DNA of 64,000 nt from assembly GCA_944472155.2 (NCBI GenBank), contig OX235277.1:9682804-9746803 (forward strand), read 5' to 3'. The stretch's first letter is position 1. Each line of letters opens with the position of its first letter. This stretch comes from Trichobilharzia szidati (taxonomy: Eukaryota; Platyhelminthes; Trematoda; Strigeidida; Schistosomatidae). Shown in pieces: positions 10,363-20,962 of the stretch. The position numbers and the translations under genes are program-made. The notes below the pieces were generated by a model. It was not told where the DNA came from. It saw only the letters and a program-made list of their open reading frames with translations, and searched no databases.

Positions 10363-11880
10363 AATCAGGAAAATCATTGACGATAGTAGGCAGCCAGCTT
10401 GTCTTACTTCCGTCTTCACTTCGAAGGATTACGTAAGTTTCCCGTTGTGGATTACTTGACATGCAGCATTGTTGTATAGCTGTTGGATGAGATGTATAAT
10501 TGTCGGCGGCACCCCGTAGTAGCGAAGTAGTTGCTAAATCATCTCTCGATCGACGCTGTCAAAGGCCTTTTCAAAGTCGATGAAGTTGAGATAGAGAGGT
10601 GACTGCCATTCTAAGCTTTGTTTCTCCTAAAGCCAGCCTGTTCCGGTCGAAGTTTTTCATCCAGGGAGGCATGTTTGATTCTCTCTAGGATGATGCGGCT
10701 TAGTATTTTGCTTGGGATGGATAGGAGCATAATTCCGCGCCAGTGCTTGCATTGACTTAAGTCTTCTTTCTTTGGCAGTTTGAATAAGTATCCTTTCTTC
10801 CAATCCTCGGGTACCTTGCCCTCTTTCCACACCTTCTCCAGTAGTGGCGTTATCAAGTCCGCTGTTGTCCCTGGGTCCATTTTCAATGCTTCTGCTGGGA
10901 TTCCATCTGGTCCTGCTGCTTTTCCAGCTTTTAGCATCTTGATTGCCTTCAGGACTTCAGTTCTCGTCGGAGGGTTGGTATTCACTGGTAGCTCTGCCTC
11001 CGTTGTTGGTATTGTTGGGCGCGTTGAATGTGGTGGTCGATTTAGGAGTCTTTTGAAGTGTTCAGCCCAGTGTTACCTTTGCTCCACTTCTTTGGTGAGT
11101 GACTTTCCATTGTCATCCTTCATCGGCTTAATTTGTGTCAAACTTTTGCCCGATAGGTACCTAGTTGTTTGGTAGAGTGTTGCGAGATCTGCTTTGCCTA
11201 CAGCTTGTTCTGCTTCACTTGCCATGGCTTCATAATACTTTCTTTTGTCTTCCCTGACACTCTTCTTTACTCTTTTGTTCAGTGTATTGTAGTTTGCATT
11301 CAAATCCTGTTTTTGTTGCTCGTCGGTGCACTGGAGAATCTTTTGTTTCACCATCCCCCTCTCTTCTATCAGTCTCCAAGTGTCCGTAGTGAGCCACTGT
11401 TTTTCCTGTCTCTTCTTTCTGCCTAGAACTTCCATGTAGGTTTGACTCCACACTGTTTTCAAGTTGTTCCAGTGCTTTTCGACGCTAACCTCTTCGCTAG
11501 TGTTGATTTGTGTCTCGCCTTTGTCCTTCTTGCTTGCAGTGAAGATGTCCTTTGTATCCTGGTCCTTTAGTTTTTGAGTGTTGAACTTGACTTGTGGTCT
11601 ATCTGCAGCTCCTGTTTCTCTGAAAGCTTTTAATTTGATTTGGATTGTCCTTTGTACGAGATAGTGGTCTGAGCCAACGTCTGCTCGTCTTCTTACTTTT
11701 GTGTCGAGTAGGTTGCACCTCCACTTCCTTGAGATTGAGATGAAGTCAATTTGGTTTTTGGTGTATTGGTTATCATTATTACTTTCACCATTATTTTTAT
11801 TTTGGTTTCGACCTTTTCTAATCTTCCTAATGAATTTTATGGGATAATTATTTGATACCAACACCTCTTCTTCTATCTGT
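10363..11880 (-). mobile_element. LINE-B, endonuclease end and RT N-terminal half
   Basis: The minus strand encodes, in order: the C-terminal part of an AP-endonuclease (NLLDTKVRRRADVGSDHYLV, with the catalytic SDH), a linker of about 200 residues, then the RT start (KAGKAAGPDGIPAEALKM, PKKEDLSQCKHWRGIMLLS, LRPEQAGFR) and, after a frameshift near 10610, FIDFEKAFDSVDRE. The 263-residue frame at 11864-11073 is intact. This is the most complete upstream part of LINE-B here. Confidence 0.88.
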
Positions 11881-12224
11881 TTTATTTCATCATTTAAGTC
11901 TTTTTTGCACTACTTAGTGTTGTTATTGCACAGTTTTTTAGACACTTAACTAAGCCTGCCTTGACAGATAATGATGGATGAGATGAATTAAATTCTAGAC
12001 ATCTGTTAGCAGAATGCGTTGGCTTTTTATAAACGCTAGTATGTACAGTTTACCTTTTTCCATTCGTTCTATTTTACAATCCAGTATCATAGCTAATTTC
12101 CCTTGAAGAAACTGTGTATAATATATGCTGAAGCTGTGATCAAATTATCCTAGTAGATACAATGTATTTCACACTAGTTGAAAGTAGCGTGCATGTGTGT
12201 CTAATCTAACCCAACACACATATC
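11881..12224. other. Unassigned intronic sequence
   Basis: AT-rich, no reading frame or repeat recognised. Confidence 0.3.
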
Positions 12225-12425
12225 TTATATTTTCAAGTGTTGGCCTGCCTGTAGGCATTGGTTTCAAGGTTGATCGTGAATTGCCTTCACCCACTGGGGT
12301 TCGAACCCGGAACCTTCCAGTTATAAAGTAAACCCGTAGACGATTCAGGTACTGAGATCCTATCCAAAGTGGTCCACAAATTCCAACTTCTGCCAATTCA
12401 CGACACATATATGGCGTCATTACCA
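12225..12425 (-). mobile_element. SA SINE variant lacking the hammerhead segment
   Basis: The tRNA-like head is clear on the minus strand (B-box seen as GGGGTTCGAACCC at 12295-12307), but the tail joins within a few bases without the GTACTG...CAGTAC block. An internal deletion or a ribozyme-less subfamily. More SA tail lies at 12545-12610; the rest of 12430-12745 is unassigned. Confidence 0.6.
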
Positions 12426-12749
12426 GCTAATCTGATAGGCGAGTAACTGATCTCTTACCTGACTTGGTAGATGCCGCCGATTATGACTTCTCACTAGAAC
12501 TCCAAGTAACTTTTTGTTTACAGCCAATTACTGGTGAACATCAGAGTTATCACGAAGTGTTGGTTCGCAGGGATTTGGCAGGTGGTTACAGGTTTGATGA
12601 TTGTAATATGCTTGTTAAAACGTAAGCAACATTAACATTCAGAACTGATGGTATCCAATTGACATCGGCTAAAAAAATGTGCCACTGAAATATCAGAAGA
12701 AGTAACCGAATTCTCATTTCACTCTTGTGTTGATGTCTCTCTACCTCTC

Positions 12750-13445
12750 TGGATTCAACATAGAACTTGGCACCGAAGTGCAGCAGTTCGTGTTGTCACA
12801 TTTCAAATAGCACACAAAGGTAGACAAGAAGATGAGTGAAGAGAATCAATAGAGTTTTGGCAAGTATAAGAGTGAAACAGAATGAGTAATGGTAGAAAGG
12901 AATATCAATAAAGATTACAGAGACTGAATACATCTGCGTAAGCCATTGACAACGATTTTGAGACATGTCACCTATTGTCTCCAGCCATTGATTGATTCTT
13001 AGAGTCCCGAGGGCGGGCCCCAACCCGGAAGTCTGCATCTCCCCACCTGACTCAGTTTAACTGTCAAGGACTTCATGGATTGATGAGGCCATGTTTTTGT
13101 TTGACCACCACTTACTCTTTTCCAACCTGCACCTATATCAGCTAGTAATGCCCGTCCGTTGGGGGAGGCGATGTTTAGGCATGCGCAGCACGTGACCTAG
13201 CCATCTCAATCCATGTAACTTTATAGCCTCGTCTATTGATTTCCCCTCCTTACCTAGCACTCGACCGATGCCTAACCTCAATATTGCTCACCGTATTATA
13301 CCACTTCACGGGGGATATAGAACGCAGACACCTATGATAAAAAACAGCTAATCTTTTCATGTCTTCCGCTCTCAATGGCCAGGTCTCACAGTCATAAAGG
13401 AGGACGGAGCGGACTGCTGAGCAGTACACACGCCTGTGTTGATGT
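12750..13445 (-). mobile_element. RTE-A LINE, 3' end
   Basis: The 3' UTR starts GGATTCAACATAGAACTTGG, followed by the antisense of the GHVLRM region (13160-13250) and up to GCTGAGCAGTACACACG. Decayed frames. Confidence 0.82.
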
Positions 13446-13559
13446 TGGTTTTCTCAGCAGGTTATCACAATGTCCGCCTTAATACTTTCAGGCATAATAA
13501 CGAGTATATATTCTAGGTGTTAACCACTGTAATTTTCTTATGTAAAATTTATAATGAAA

Positions 13560-13870
13560 TTCGAAGGGATTTGATTTGTTTCTAGTTTGACTAAGGATTG
13601 AAATCAATTAGAGAGAGAGAGAACAATTAAAAACCATCAGGGAGTACTGATGAACAGTTGTTTCGTCCTAGTTTGGGACTTATCAGTACGCAGTACGCAT
13701 CCATCTTCGCGTTTCGAACCCAGGTGCTTCTGGTTATAGGGCAAGACAAGCTCTTAGACCGTTCTCAACCACTCAGGTCCTACTCAATGACCAAGCTATT
13801 CATGATTTTTTAGCGCGACTGGCACCAGCCAGCCGGATTGAGCCAACTAATTGGCAGCAACTTCTCACAA
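13560..13870 (-). mobile_element. SA SINE with near-intact hammerhead segment
   Basis: Tail at 13560-13640, hammerhead-like block at 13644-13689, tRNA-like head from about 13710 to 13800. The core on the minus strand is CTGATAAG, stem II GTCC/GGAC, CGAAAC intact. Only G to A in the 5' core and a changed stem III separate it from consensus. 13905-13960 carries a second SA tail fragment. Confidence 0.75.
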
Positions 13871-14000
13871 GAACTCCTCCAGGCAACTGACTTCGTCCTG
13901 TAGACAGGTTAATTTGTAGAGATTTAATTTGTTTCAAGTTTGGCCACCACGGATTGATTTCAGTTTTTCTGTTTCTTTCCTGTTTTGAAATTTATTTTAG

Positions 14001-14094
14001 AAAATGCTCCAAAATTAGTAAAACTTTTTATCAATCAAATATCAACACCAGATTTTGATAGTTGTGAAGCTGGTGAAGCTGTACAAACATTAGA
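14001..14094 (+). CDS. TXNL1: TXNL1 exon: PITH middle segment
   Basis: A 94-nt exon, acceptor TTTATTTTAG and donor GTAGGT (14095). It reads NAPKLVKLFINQ and then DSCEAGEAVQTL, aligning with KYVKIFINLP and EPTQAL in human TXNL1. It ends with GA, completed to GAG by the first base of the next exon. Codon use is AT-rich like the other exons of this gene. Confidence 0.92.
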
Positions 14095-14099
14095 GTAGG

Positions 14100-14655
14100 T
14101 CTATTTTGTTGTTACTGTTTTTTTTAAAAATTCTTTTGCTCAATACAATTTTATTCATTTAATTTCCTTTAGAAATACGAAACATTTGGTAGAGTTTTTA
14201 TGGTGGTTAAACATACTACTCATTGATTGATATAAGTAGTTGAAGACTGTATCACCACTTTTTTCCAGTCTTTTGATTTTCGCGTGGGTGATGTAGGCTT
14301 CCAAACTTGAGCTTTGAAGGTTCAATAGCTGTGATGTAGGTTTGCTAGTGTAACACTCAACCTCCTCTATTTACCGAACTTACTATTGGCTAAACGAGTT
14401 GGTTGAGGAGTGTGGCGGCATGGAATCGAACACCAGACTACGTGACTGCCAAGTTCCCCCCCTCTCTCTCTCCCGCTCATCTAGTTCACAGAGCACAACT
14501 ACATGAATACTAATAAGATATGTATCTGAGGTGTGTGTGTAAGCTTGACAGTATTGACAGTATTCCTGAAACTTTTTCAACGATGATTTGATGGCTTTGT
14601 TTCATTCAAAGTGGGACATGAGAAAGGTGAATGTATATAAGCATGATAATAGAGA
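14100..14655. other. Unassigned intronic sequence
   Basis: It contains a CT repeat at 14460-14474 and a possible tRNA-like B box on the minus strand near 14408-14440, but no family was recognised. Confidence 0.3.
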
Positions 14656-14659
14656 ACAT

Positions 14660-14745
14660 GAAACAGCAATTATTTGCTTTATTCCAAAACAGCAACTATG
14701 TGGAATCCTCAGCATTTGGGGTACATCAAACAAAACATTACACGG
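14660..14745 (-). mobile_element. CR1-like LINE 3' tail fragment
   Basis: The minus strand reads CACATAGTTGCTGTTTTGG then AATAAAGCAAATAATTGC, the CR1-type 3' terminus seen intact at 31460-31530 and 61330-61395. Confidence 0.55.
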
Positions 14746-14749
14746 TATA

Positions 14750-15075
14750 GGTAATCAATTTGATTGGACACTAGTAACTAGTGTTATGCGTTTAGTCCTT
14801 TCTTTGGTGCAGACTGAATTCTATCAGTCAGGTTTGCAATGTCGCCACCATTCTAGGCAGCTCGGCATTACGGTGCACATTGATTTGATGATATTAGATG
14901 GTTGGAGGCAATCTGCAGGAAGCCTTGGACCTAGGTTTTGTGCTAGTTGGCACTCACCAGTCAGCAAGTCGTATTCGCAACCTTGAAGGAACTCATGTCT
15001 CCTCTGAGATTCGAACCCGCGTCACCCAGTGAGTGCTGCAGTCAGAGACCTTACCACTAAGCTATTCGGGCTCGC
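14750..15075 (-). mobile_element. SINE-T, full-length minus copy
   Basis: The head on the minus strand (15075-15000) is tRNA-like: GAGCCCGAATAGCTTAGTGG (A box) and GCGGGTTCGAATCTC (B box). The body carries the TGCTAGTTGGCACTCACC block, and the 3' part carries GGTGCAGACTGAATTCTATC. It is not a functional tRNA gene: spacing between boxes is too long and the 3' end continues into SINE body. Confidence 0.78.
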
Positions 15076-15079
15076 GATT

Positions 15080-15235
15080 AATCTAATATCATCAAATCAA
15101 TGTGCACCGTAATGCTGAGCTCTACCTAGAATGGTGGCCACATTGCAAAACCTGACTGATAGAATTCAGTCTGCACCAAACAAAGGACTAGACACGTCAC
15201 ACTAGTTACTAGTGTCAAATCAAAATATACCCACT
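15080..15235 (+). mobile_element. SINE-T 3' body, inverted copy
   Basis: Reverse complement of 14754-14905 with scattered changes. Together with 14750-15075 it makes an inverted repeat around the tRNA-like head. Confidence 0.75.
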
Positions 15236-15450
15236 ACAGTCATACAGGAGGTCAATCGCGAGCCCGAATAGCTCAGTGGTAACGTCTCTAACTACAGGCA
15301 GCAATAGGTGACGCGGATTCGAATGTCCTTAGAAGGGACATGAGTTCCTTCATGGTTGCAGATACGCCTTACTGACTGGTGAGTGCCAACTAGCACGAAA
15401 CCTAGGTCAAGCACGGTTTCCTGCCGATTGCCTTCAACCATCTAAGGTGG
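15236..15450 (+). mobile_element. SINE-T, plus copy (head and body)
   Basis: The tRNA-like head is at 15258-15335 (GAGCCCGAATAGCTCAGTGG, then GCGGATTCGAATG) and the body at 15340-15450 is shared with the minus copy at 14905-15000. It is truncated before the 3' part. 15451-15570 is unassigned. Confidence 0.75.
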
Positions 15451-15569
15451 GTAACCAAAATTGATAAAAGCAGCTTTTTTGGTATTAGGAGTGACAATAA
15501 ATTTGAAAATGTACTAAAGCATAAAATATTTAAAGTAGAATCATCATAAATTAAATATAGGAGAAGACC

Positions 15570-15885
15570 AGAGAACCATTTATTTTGTGAATAACATATT
15601 AAGCTGTAAGTTTCTTGCTTAACACTCTCTCTGTCACATAGAACGTGGGAGGGGCAAATATGGTATTGTTGAGTTTTTGTAATCAGTTGTGTGCGAGAGA
15701 GCGTATAATCTTTTATAATGACCTCTAGTCCTACCTGATAAGATTCAACGGGAAGGAGAGAGTTGTGAATAGAGAGGGTGTTATCGACAGTCAGACAGTA
15801 TGCATTTAGCCCCGCCGTTTCTCACAAGAGTTCAGGTGTGTACTGACTATAGCAGTAACGAGCAGGCTGACTTAATGGTATACTG
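15570..15885 (-). mobile_element. CR1-like LINE, C-terminal end
   Basis: On the plus strand it matches 32270-32430 (TTAACACTCTCTCTGTCAC, AACGTGGGAGGGGCAAATATGG, CTACCTGATAAGAT). The minus strand gives NSTIPYL and RTRGHYKR-like words. It is the coding end of the CR1-like element in antisense orientation to TXNL1. Confidence 0.6.
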
Positions 15886-16565
15886 CTCATCCTACTGATG
15901 ACAACCTGATTGTGGTAGACTGGGTAATCTGGCAGACAGAGGGCAGCGAGGAGACAGGCATAAAATGCACCCACACGAAAAACTTAGAGGCTCTGGACTT
16001 CGCCAATGTGATATATCTGTGATTTCCCATAAACTGGAAGATATGCAAGTGAAAAGCAACAAGTTGGCGATAGAAGTTAGGACCTCAGGTGAACAAATGA
16101 AAGACAAAGGTAAGTGATGAAGATTCCTGGCCAACAGCAACAACAACAAAAAATCAGCACAAATGGGAGAAATCTGAGAGAAGCAACCTCCTTTACCTAC
16201 CCACCTACCTGGGAAGCATCGTTTCAACTGCTGGCGGATGGAACTGACAAGGATATCAAAGCGAGGATCGGGAAAGCAAAAAAAGCTTTCATTACTATCT
16301 GATAAGTCTGTGTGGAGGTCAACAGCACTCAGCATAAAACATACGATCTGGATTTTCAACTCCAATGTGAAGTCACTGCTACTCACTATGCGGAACAGAG
16401 ACTTGGCGCCGTGTCACGAAGGCCACTTCGAACAAACTACCTATCTTCATCAACAGCTGTCTTCGTTCAATACTTCACTCGAGATCAGATGACCGGCCAG
16501 GAAACATCAGCAACAGGGATCTCTGGGAACGAACTAACCCAGCAAGAACCAATTGTGCAAAAATA
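15886..16565 (+). mobile_element. LINE-B variant, left part of interrupted copy
   Basis: It starts in RT motif C surroundings (VVDWVIWQTEGSEETGIKCTHTKNLEALDFAN) and runs through SFTYPPTWEASFQLLADGTD and NSNVKS to NEPIVQKYA. Homologous to 50330-50870. It stops abruptly at 16565 where RTE-C begins, and resumes at 17439. Confidence 0.78.
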
Positions 16566-17438
16566 TGCTGTTATTTTTTAATTTTTCATTTAAACACAGA
16601 AAAAACTTGGTACAATACGGCACCAAGAAAGATGCACCACACAATAATAATAAAACAACATAGATGAAAAGTAAAAATATAAGTAGAAAACGGATAAAGA
16701 ACTTCATTTGGAAGGGAAACAGTCATGTTTAACAAGTCCAAACAGTATTCGTTAACTATCATCAGAAAGGGAAGAAAGAAGAAAATTGCAACACGTTCGC
16801 CATTGATTACGATTCTTGGCCATATCCGATAACGTTTCGAGCCATCGATTTGAGCTATCTCTCAGACCCCAACCAGGGAGTCGTGATGCACCAGCCGATG
16901 CTTATCTAGCACAAAAATCCCTCATCCCACGACGCCACGTCATGGACTGATCACCCCTCCACCTTTTCCATCCCGCCCCAGGGCTAGCGAACAGAGACCT
17001 GTACGGAAGCCTCTGGGATGACATTCGCACCACATGTCCAAGCCACCGGAGCCGGTGTTTCCACATGACAACACTCAATGAATGGTGATCTCCACTGTGT
17101 TCAAACACACGCCGCCGAACCTCAGAATTACTCACGCGATGATGCCATCGAACGCAATCAATCCTGCGGAGACGGCGATGATCGAACACGCAGAGTCGCC
17201 TCACATCCTCACCTCGGAGAGGCCAGGTTTCACAGGCGTAGAGCAAGACAGCCCGCACCGAAGCATTGTATACCCGACCTTTGACAGCTAGGCTAACGTC
17301 GCGACAGCTCCAGAGGTGGCTCAAGTTTATGTATGCCACCCTAGCCTTCATGATACGGTTGGAAATCTCATCCGTCACCCCTCCTCCAGCGCTTACACAA
17401 CTACCCAGATACACAAACTTATGAACAACTTCAAGCGG
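16566..17438 (-). mobile_element. RTE-C LINE nested in LINE-B, intact C-terminal ORF
   Basis: The minus ORF 17414-16902 (170 residues) is open to its end: MYLGSCVSAGGGVTDEISNR, ACETWPLRGEDVRRL, SNSEVRRRVFEHSGDHHSL and KHRLRWLGHVVRMSSQRLPY. It is the same C-terminal module as RTE-A but clearly a different family and GC-richer than its surroundings. A 3' UTR follows to about 16570. The lack of frameshifts suggests a younger insertion. 5' truncated. No TSD could be read. Confidence 0.85.
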
Positions 17439-17692
17439 GAAGATTTGGAGTTAGATTGGTGGCCATACTCTGAGAAAACCATCGAGTGACATCACTCAAG
17501 TGGAACCCGAATGGGAAGCGGTGAGTTGGTCGTCAGTGTGAGGGTGACATGAAGGAGGTCATGTGAAGATGAGGGGAAAGCATGTGGGCAGTTTTGGAGC
17601 CAGATGAAAATGTTGCCAGAGTACCGAATGCAATAGAGACGTGCGGCTGAATCCCTATGTTCCTCTAGGAATTAAAAGAAACAATAATAATA
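17439..17692 (+). mobile_element. LINE-B variant, right part of interrupted copy
   Basis: It continues the copy of 15886-16565: GGAAGATTTGGAGTTAGATTGG, then CAAGTGGAACCCGAATGGGA and the 3' tail CCCTATGTTCCTCTAGGAA with AATAATAATAA. The join across the RTE-C insertion restores the LINE-B order. Confidence 0.8.
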
Positions 17693-18060
17693 ACACCCTT
17701 CAAAATGTGAAATAGTCCTTTTTGAGTAGTCCAGAACAGACTAAGGAGGAAGCGGTTAAGTAAAATAGCTAAGTTGCATGAGTTAACAAGTTGTAAAAGT
17801 AGTGGTTGAGTGGTTCCCGATTGTCTTAACAAATCGACAAGATATGGGATAGAACTATTTCTTGTGTGTGAACAAGTTTGTGTAGATCATGTTTATGCGT
17901 GAAGGTGAGTTTAACTGTCTGACATTTGTAAGGATTTAACTTAAGTCGATTTAGCTTAGACCACCACTGGCTTATGTCGGACAACAAAGTTGTAGTTGCC
18001 ATTATCGTATATATATGAAATTAACTGATTATTTATTGATTAATTGTGGAACTACACTTT
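17693..18060. other. Intronic stretch before the 18097 exon
   Basis: No repeat or coding motif recognised; the polypyrimidine tract of the exon acceptor begins near 18058. Confidence 0.35.
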
Positions 18061-18096
18061 TGTTTCTTCTTCTTCTTGTGTTTTTAATCCTTCAAG

Positions 18097-18175
18097 GTTA
18101 ACAGAGGATGATATTAAAGAGGGTGGAGTAACTCAATTGAATTTTGTAAAGTTCCAAAATGTCAACACTATAACA
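18097..18175 (+). CDS. TXNL1: TXNL1 exon: PITH signature segment
   Basis: A 79-nt exon after a pyrimidine-rich acceptor (CCTTCAAG), donor GTGAGT at 18176. It encodes LTEDDIKEGGVTQLNFVKF and QNVNTIT, almost the same as LTEDDIKEDG and VKFQNVNSVT of vertebrate TXNL1. This is the most conserved stretch and anchors the gene identification. Confidence 0.95.
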
Positions 18176-18239
18176 GTGAGTTTTCATTGGTTAAATTGTC
18201 AATCAATAAATCTTCTTTATTTTATTGATTGATAGTAGC

Positions 18240-18360
18240 TTACAGTAGAGTGTAGAACGTGTAGTTCCTCGCATTGGGGACTCATCAGCTCAATGTACTT
18301 GTATCCTCTCCCCTGCGTTGTTACCGTGGAAGATGGTAGACTCGGTAACGAACCTTTATT
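18240..18360 (-). ncRNA. Hammerhead-like half motif in unassigned repeat
   Basis: The minus strand has an exact CTGATGAGTCC (18292-18282) followed by CCAATGCGA and GGAAC, i.e. a 5' core and a short UCC/GGA stem II but no GAAA. It may be a degraded hammerhead of another SINE family. Confidence 0.35.
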
Positions 18361-18429
18361 GAGGAAAAAAATCACAACATAGTTATACATTCTTAGTTAC
18401 ACTAAAGTCAGAAGAGAATAAATTGTTCT

Positions 18430-20040
18430 GATTGGCTAGCGATTTGCTCAAGGTTAAACAAGTTATCCAATGAGATTGTTTCATGCCCACAATTTAAACT
18501 AAATTGAAATTTAAGGAATAATCACTTCTATCTTTTTCGATAATTTCCTATGTTTATGTACATAGAATATTCTGGAATATTCGTCATTAACAATATTGGT
18601 GTTTTTTAAATAATATCGATTTTTTAAGTAAGCTCATTGGACCTTCTGTCCACGAAAGATGCATAAATCGTAATGAGCATTAAAGTTTAATAGTAAATAG
18701 AATATCGAATAAAATTGAAGAAATTTCTACAAAAACTTGAGGATCATAAGAACCTAGATGAGTAAGGTAAAGATAGTGTCTGGATCAACCAACTTCTTTT
18801 GGATACATAAGTAAGACTTCTTAATGTGGATCCCAACGGCCTCAGCAATATGTAGTAGACGAACTCTTAAGGAGAAATTAAGATTTGTTGGTATGCGGTA
18901 GATGACTTTGAAAGTCGCCTCGTTAACATGAATCTAGTGTTCTGTATCCACAAGATGAGATGGAATAGAGCAGCTACGAATGGATTTTGTTTGTCCTTGA
19001 CTTAGCCTCTGCTGCTGCTGGATTCAACATAGAACTTGGCACCGAAGTGCAGCAGTTCGAGTTGCCACGTTCCAAATAGCACACAAAGATAGACAGGAAA
19101 ATGAGCGAAGAGAATCAGTAGAATTTAGGTAAGTATAAGAGTGAAAGAGAATGAGTAATGGTAGAAAGGAATATGAAGGTTAAAGAGACTGAATACATCT
19201 GCGTAAGCCATTGACAACGACTTTGAGCCATGTCACCTATTGTCTCCAGCCATTGATTGATTCTTAGAGTCCCGAGGGCCACAACCCGGAAGTCTGCATC
19301 TCCCTACCTGACTCAGTTTAACTGTCAGGGATTTCATGGATTGATGAGGCCGTGTTTTTGTTTGGCCACCACTTACTCTTTTCCAACCTGCACCTATATC
19401 AGCTAGTAATACCCGTCCGTCGGGGTAGGGGATGGTTAGGCATGCACAGCACGTGACCTAGCCATCTCAATCTATGTAACTTCATAGCCTCTTCGATTGA
19501 TTTTCCCTCTTTGCCCAACACTCTACGCCTAACGTCAACATTACTTACCTTATTATACCACCTAACGCGAGAAAGAGATCGTAAACATCTGTGGTCAAAA
19601 ACAGACAATCTCTTCATGTCTTCCGCTCTCAATGGCCACGTCTCACCGCCATAGAGAAGGACGGAGCGAACTGATGAGCAGTATACACGTCCCTTGATTG
19701 ATAGTCGGATGTCACGCCTACGCCAGAGACGGTGTAAGTTAGCGAAAGCAGCCCGAGCTTTCTGGATCCGTGCTGTGATTTCGTCACCAATCAATCCGTT
19801 GGTGCTGATACAACTTCCCAAATAGGTGAAGTGGTCAACATGTTCTATCACTTCACTCCCTATCACTAAGCTAGGGGTAGACGTAGTCCAGTCCTGTAGC
19901 AGCATCTTACATTTCACAGGGTGATGCTCGGAAATCTGACAAGAAACACGCCTAATTGTAAGGCCTATGTCACTGGTACGCGCTACAGGAGCCGCACAGC
20001 CTTATGCCCAACATTTCGTCTTTTCTAGACATATTGTCAG
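18430..20040 (-). mobile_element. PLE (third subfamily) split by RTE-A
   Basis: On the minus strand 19985-19920 reads ARTSDIGLTIRRVSCQISEHH (GIY-YIG domain, ..YIGRT.RR.S.RISEHH). After the RTE-A block, 19010-18700 gives the C-terminal part (HLVDTEH, RVRLLHIAEAVGIHIKKSYL), and then the pLTR at 18740-18490. Homologous to 52059-52660. Confidence 0.78.
19011..19918 (-). mobile_element. RTE-A LINE nested in PLE, with 172-residue ORF
   Basis: The 3' end is preceded by CTG repeats (19011-19020). The ORF 19917-19399 is uninterrupted: KCKMLLQDWTTSTPSLVIGS, HFTYLGSCISTNGLIGDEI, ETWPLRAEDMKRLSVFDHR and RLRWLGHVLCMPNHPLP. The PLE sequence on both sides is continuous with its homologue at 52560-52640, which proves the nesting. 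Confidence 0.88.
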
Positions 20041-20074
20041 CTAGTAAACTAAACAATGCTTAAAAATGCATCGG

Positions 20075-20122
20075 CTGGGGATCGAACCCTGACCATGTAC
20101 CTGTCTCCGCATGCTTATATAT
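20075..20122 (-). mobile_element. SINE-3 head fragment
   Basis: The minus strand carries a tRNA-like B box (GTTCGATCCCCAGCCGATGC), as in the SINE-3 heads at 20963 and 45861. Only the head remains. Confidence 0.5.
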
Positions 20123-20146
20123 ACATAACTTGCAGTATCATTCTGT

Positions 20147-20482
20147 TGTCAAGACAGAAGACAAGGGCCAAGCAACAAATTGTTTATTGAGAAAGTCAAC
20201 AGATATTTATATATTTTTATGTAGATTATTATTCGTTATTACTAGCAGAGAAACAGCGTCTTTTGATTGGTTGTTTTCTCACTGGAAGTTAATCTGTCAT
20301 CTCTTTGTGGCCGTTTCTTTGATGGTCATACCATATATATATATATATATATATATATGCGAATCGTACCCGCCCACGCAAAGTCTTTGTTCTTGTTTTT
20401 CTCATCAACCAGATTCGAGAAGTAAACATTGACGTAAATTGCTGTCTACCAATTTTGGCTAGCAGACACAGCTCTCACCACA
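20147..20482 (-). mobile_element. Solo LTR
   Basis: On the minus strand it begins TGTGGTGAGAGC and ends GACA, with TATAAATATC about 115 bases before the end of the element followed by AATAAA 22 bases later, the arrangement of an LTR promoter and polyadenylation signal. It contains an AT dinucleotide run (20332-20358). A second copy is at 51988-53196 (split) and an end fragment at 60318-60376. No gag or pol is adjacent. Confidence 0.7.
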
Positions 20483-20559
20483 TGTTACTAAAATAGTATG
20501 TGCCGTTGTGGTGTTTGGAAACACGAACTGATGCTTTTTTTAGGTATTATCGCGAAGTG

Positions 20560-20745
20560 ACTGTAGTTTGAGACCCCCATCTGTGACCTGAAGGCCTTGA
20601 GTTCGACTCTTGGTGAGGAGGGGGTCATGGATACGTACTGATGAAGAGTCCCAAACGAAGACGAAACAGATATCCAGTACACTTTGGTTTCTCAATAGGT
20701 TGAAATAAATCAAATCCCTGTAGACCACCACCCACACTTGTAGAT
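20560..20745 (+). mobile_element. SA SINE with hammerhead-like segment
   Basis: B-box-like GAGTTCGACTCTTGG at 20599-20613, then at 20634-20680 CGTACTGATGA, a short stem, GACGAAAC and CAGTAC. The duplicated CTG of the family consensus is lost, so the stem I and core overlap. The tail runs to about 20745. Confidence 0.68.
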
Positions 20746-20962
20746 TAATGCATTTTCATTCAAGGGGTTTACACTGATTTTTCATTATGCGTGTGTGTAT
20801 CTGTACAATAAATGATCCAAGAATGTAATAGGTCATAGGAGTTAATGCGTAATTTGAATGCGTAATTTGTACTTCTTTTTATCTGATTAGGATGAAGGAT
20901 TCGTTATTTATAATAACGATTTATTTTTTTTATTTTTATTTATTTATTTTATTAATCGTTAT

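Noticed and set aside
15236..15335. Possible functional tRNA genes at SINE heads (also 20970-21042, 45862-45930, 51785-51860)
   Set aside because: A- and B-box-like words are present, but spacing is irregular, acceptor stems do not pair and the sequence runs on into SINE bodies shared between copies.
16562..17445. TSD of the RTE-C insertion
   Set aside because: No duplicated word could be recognised at both junctions; nesting is inferred from LINE-B continuity only.
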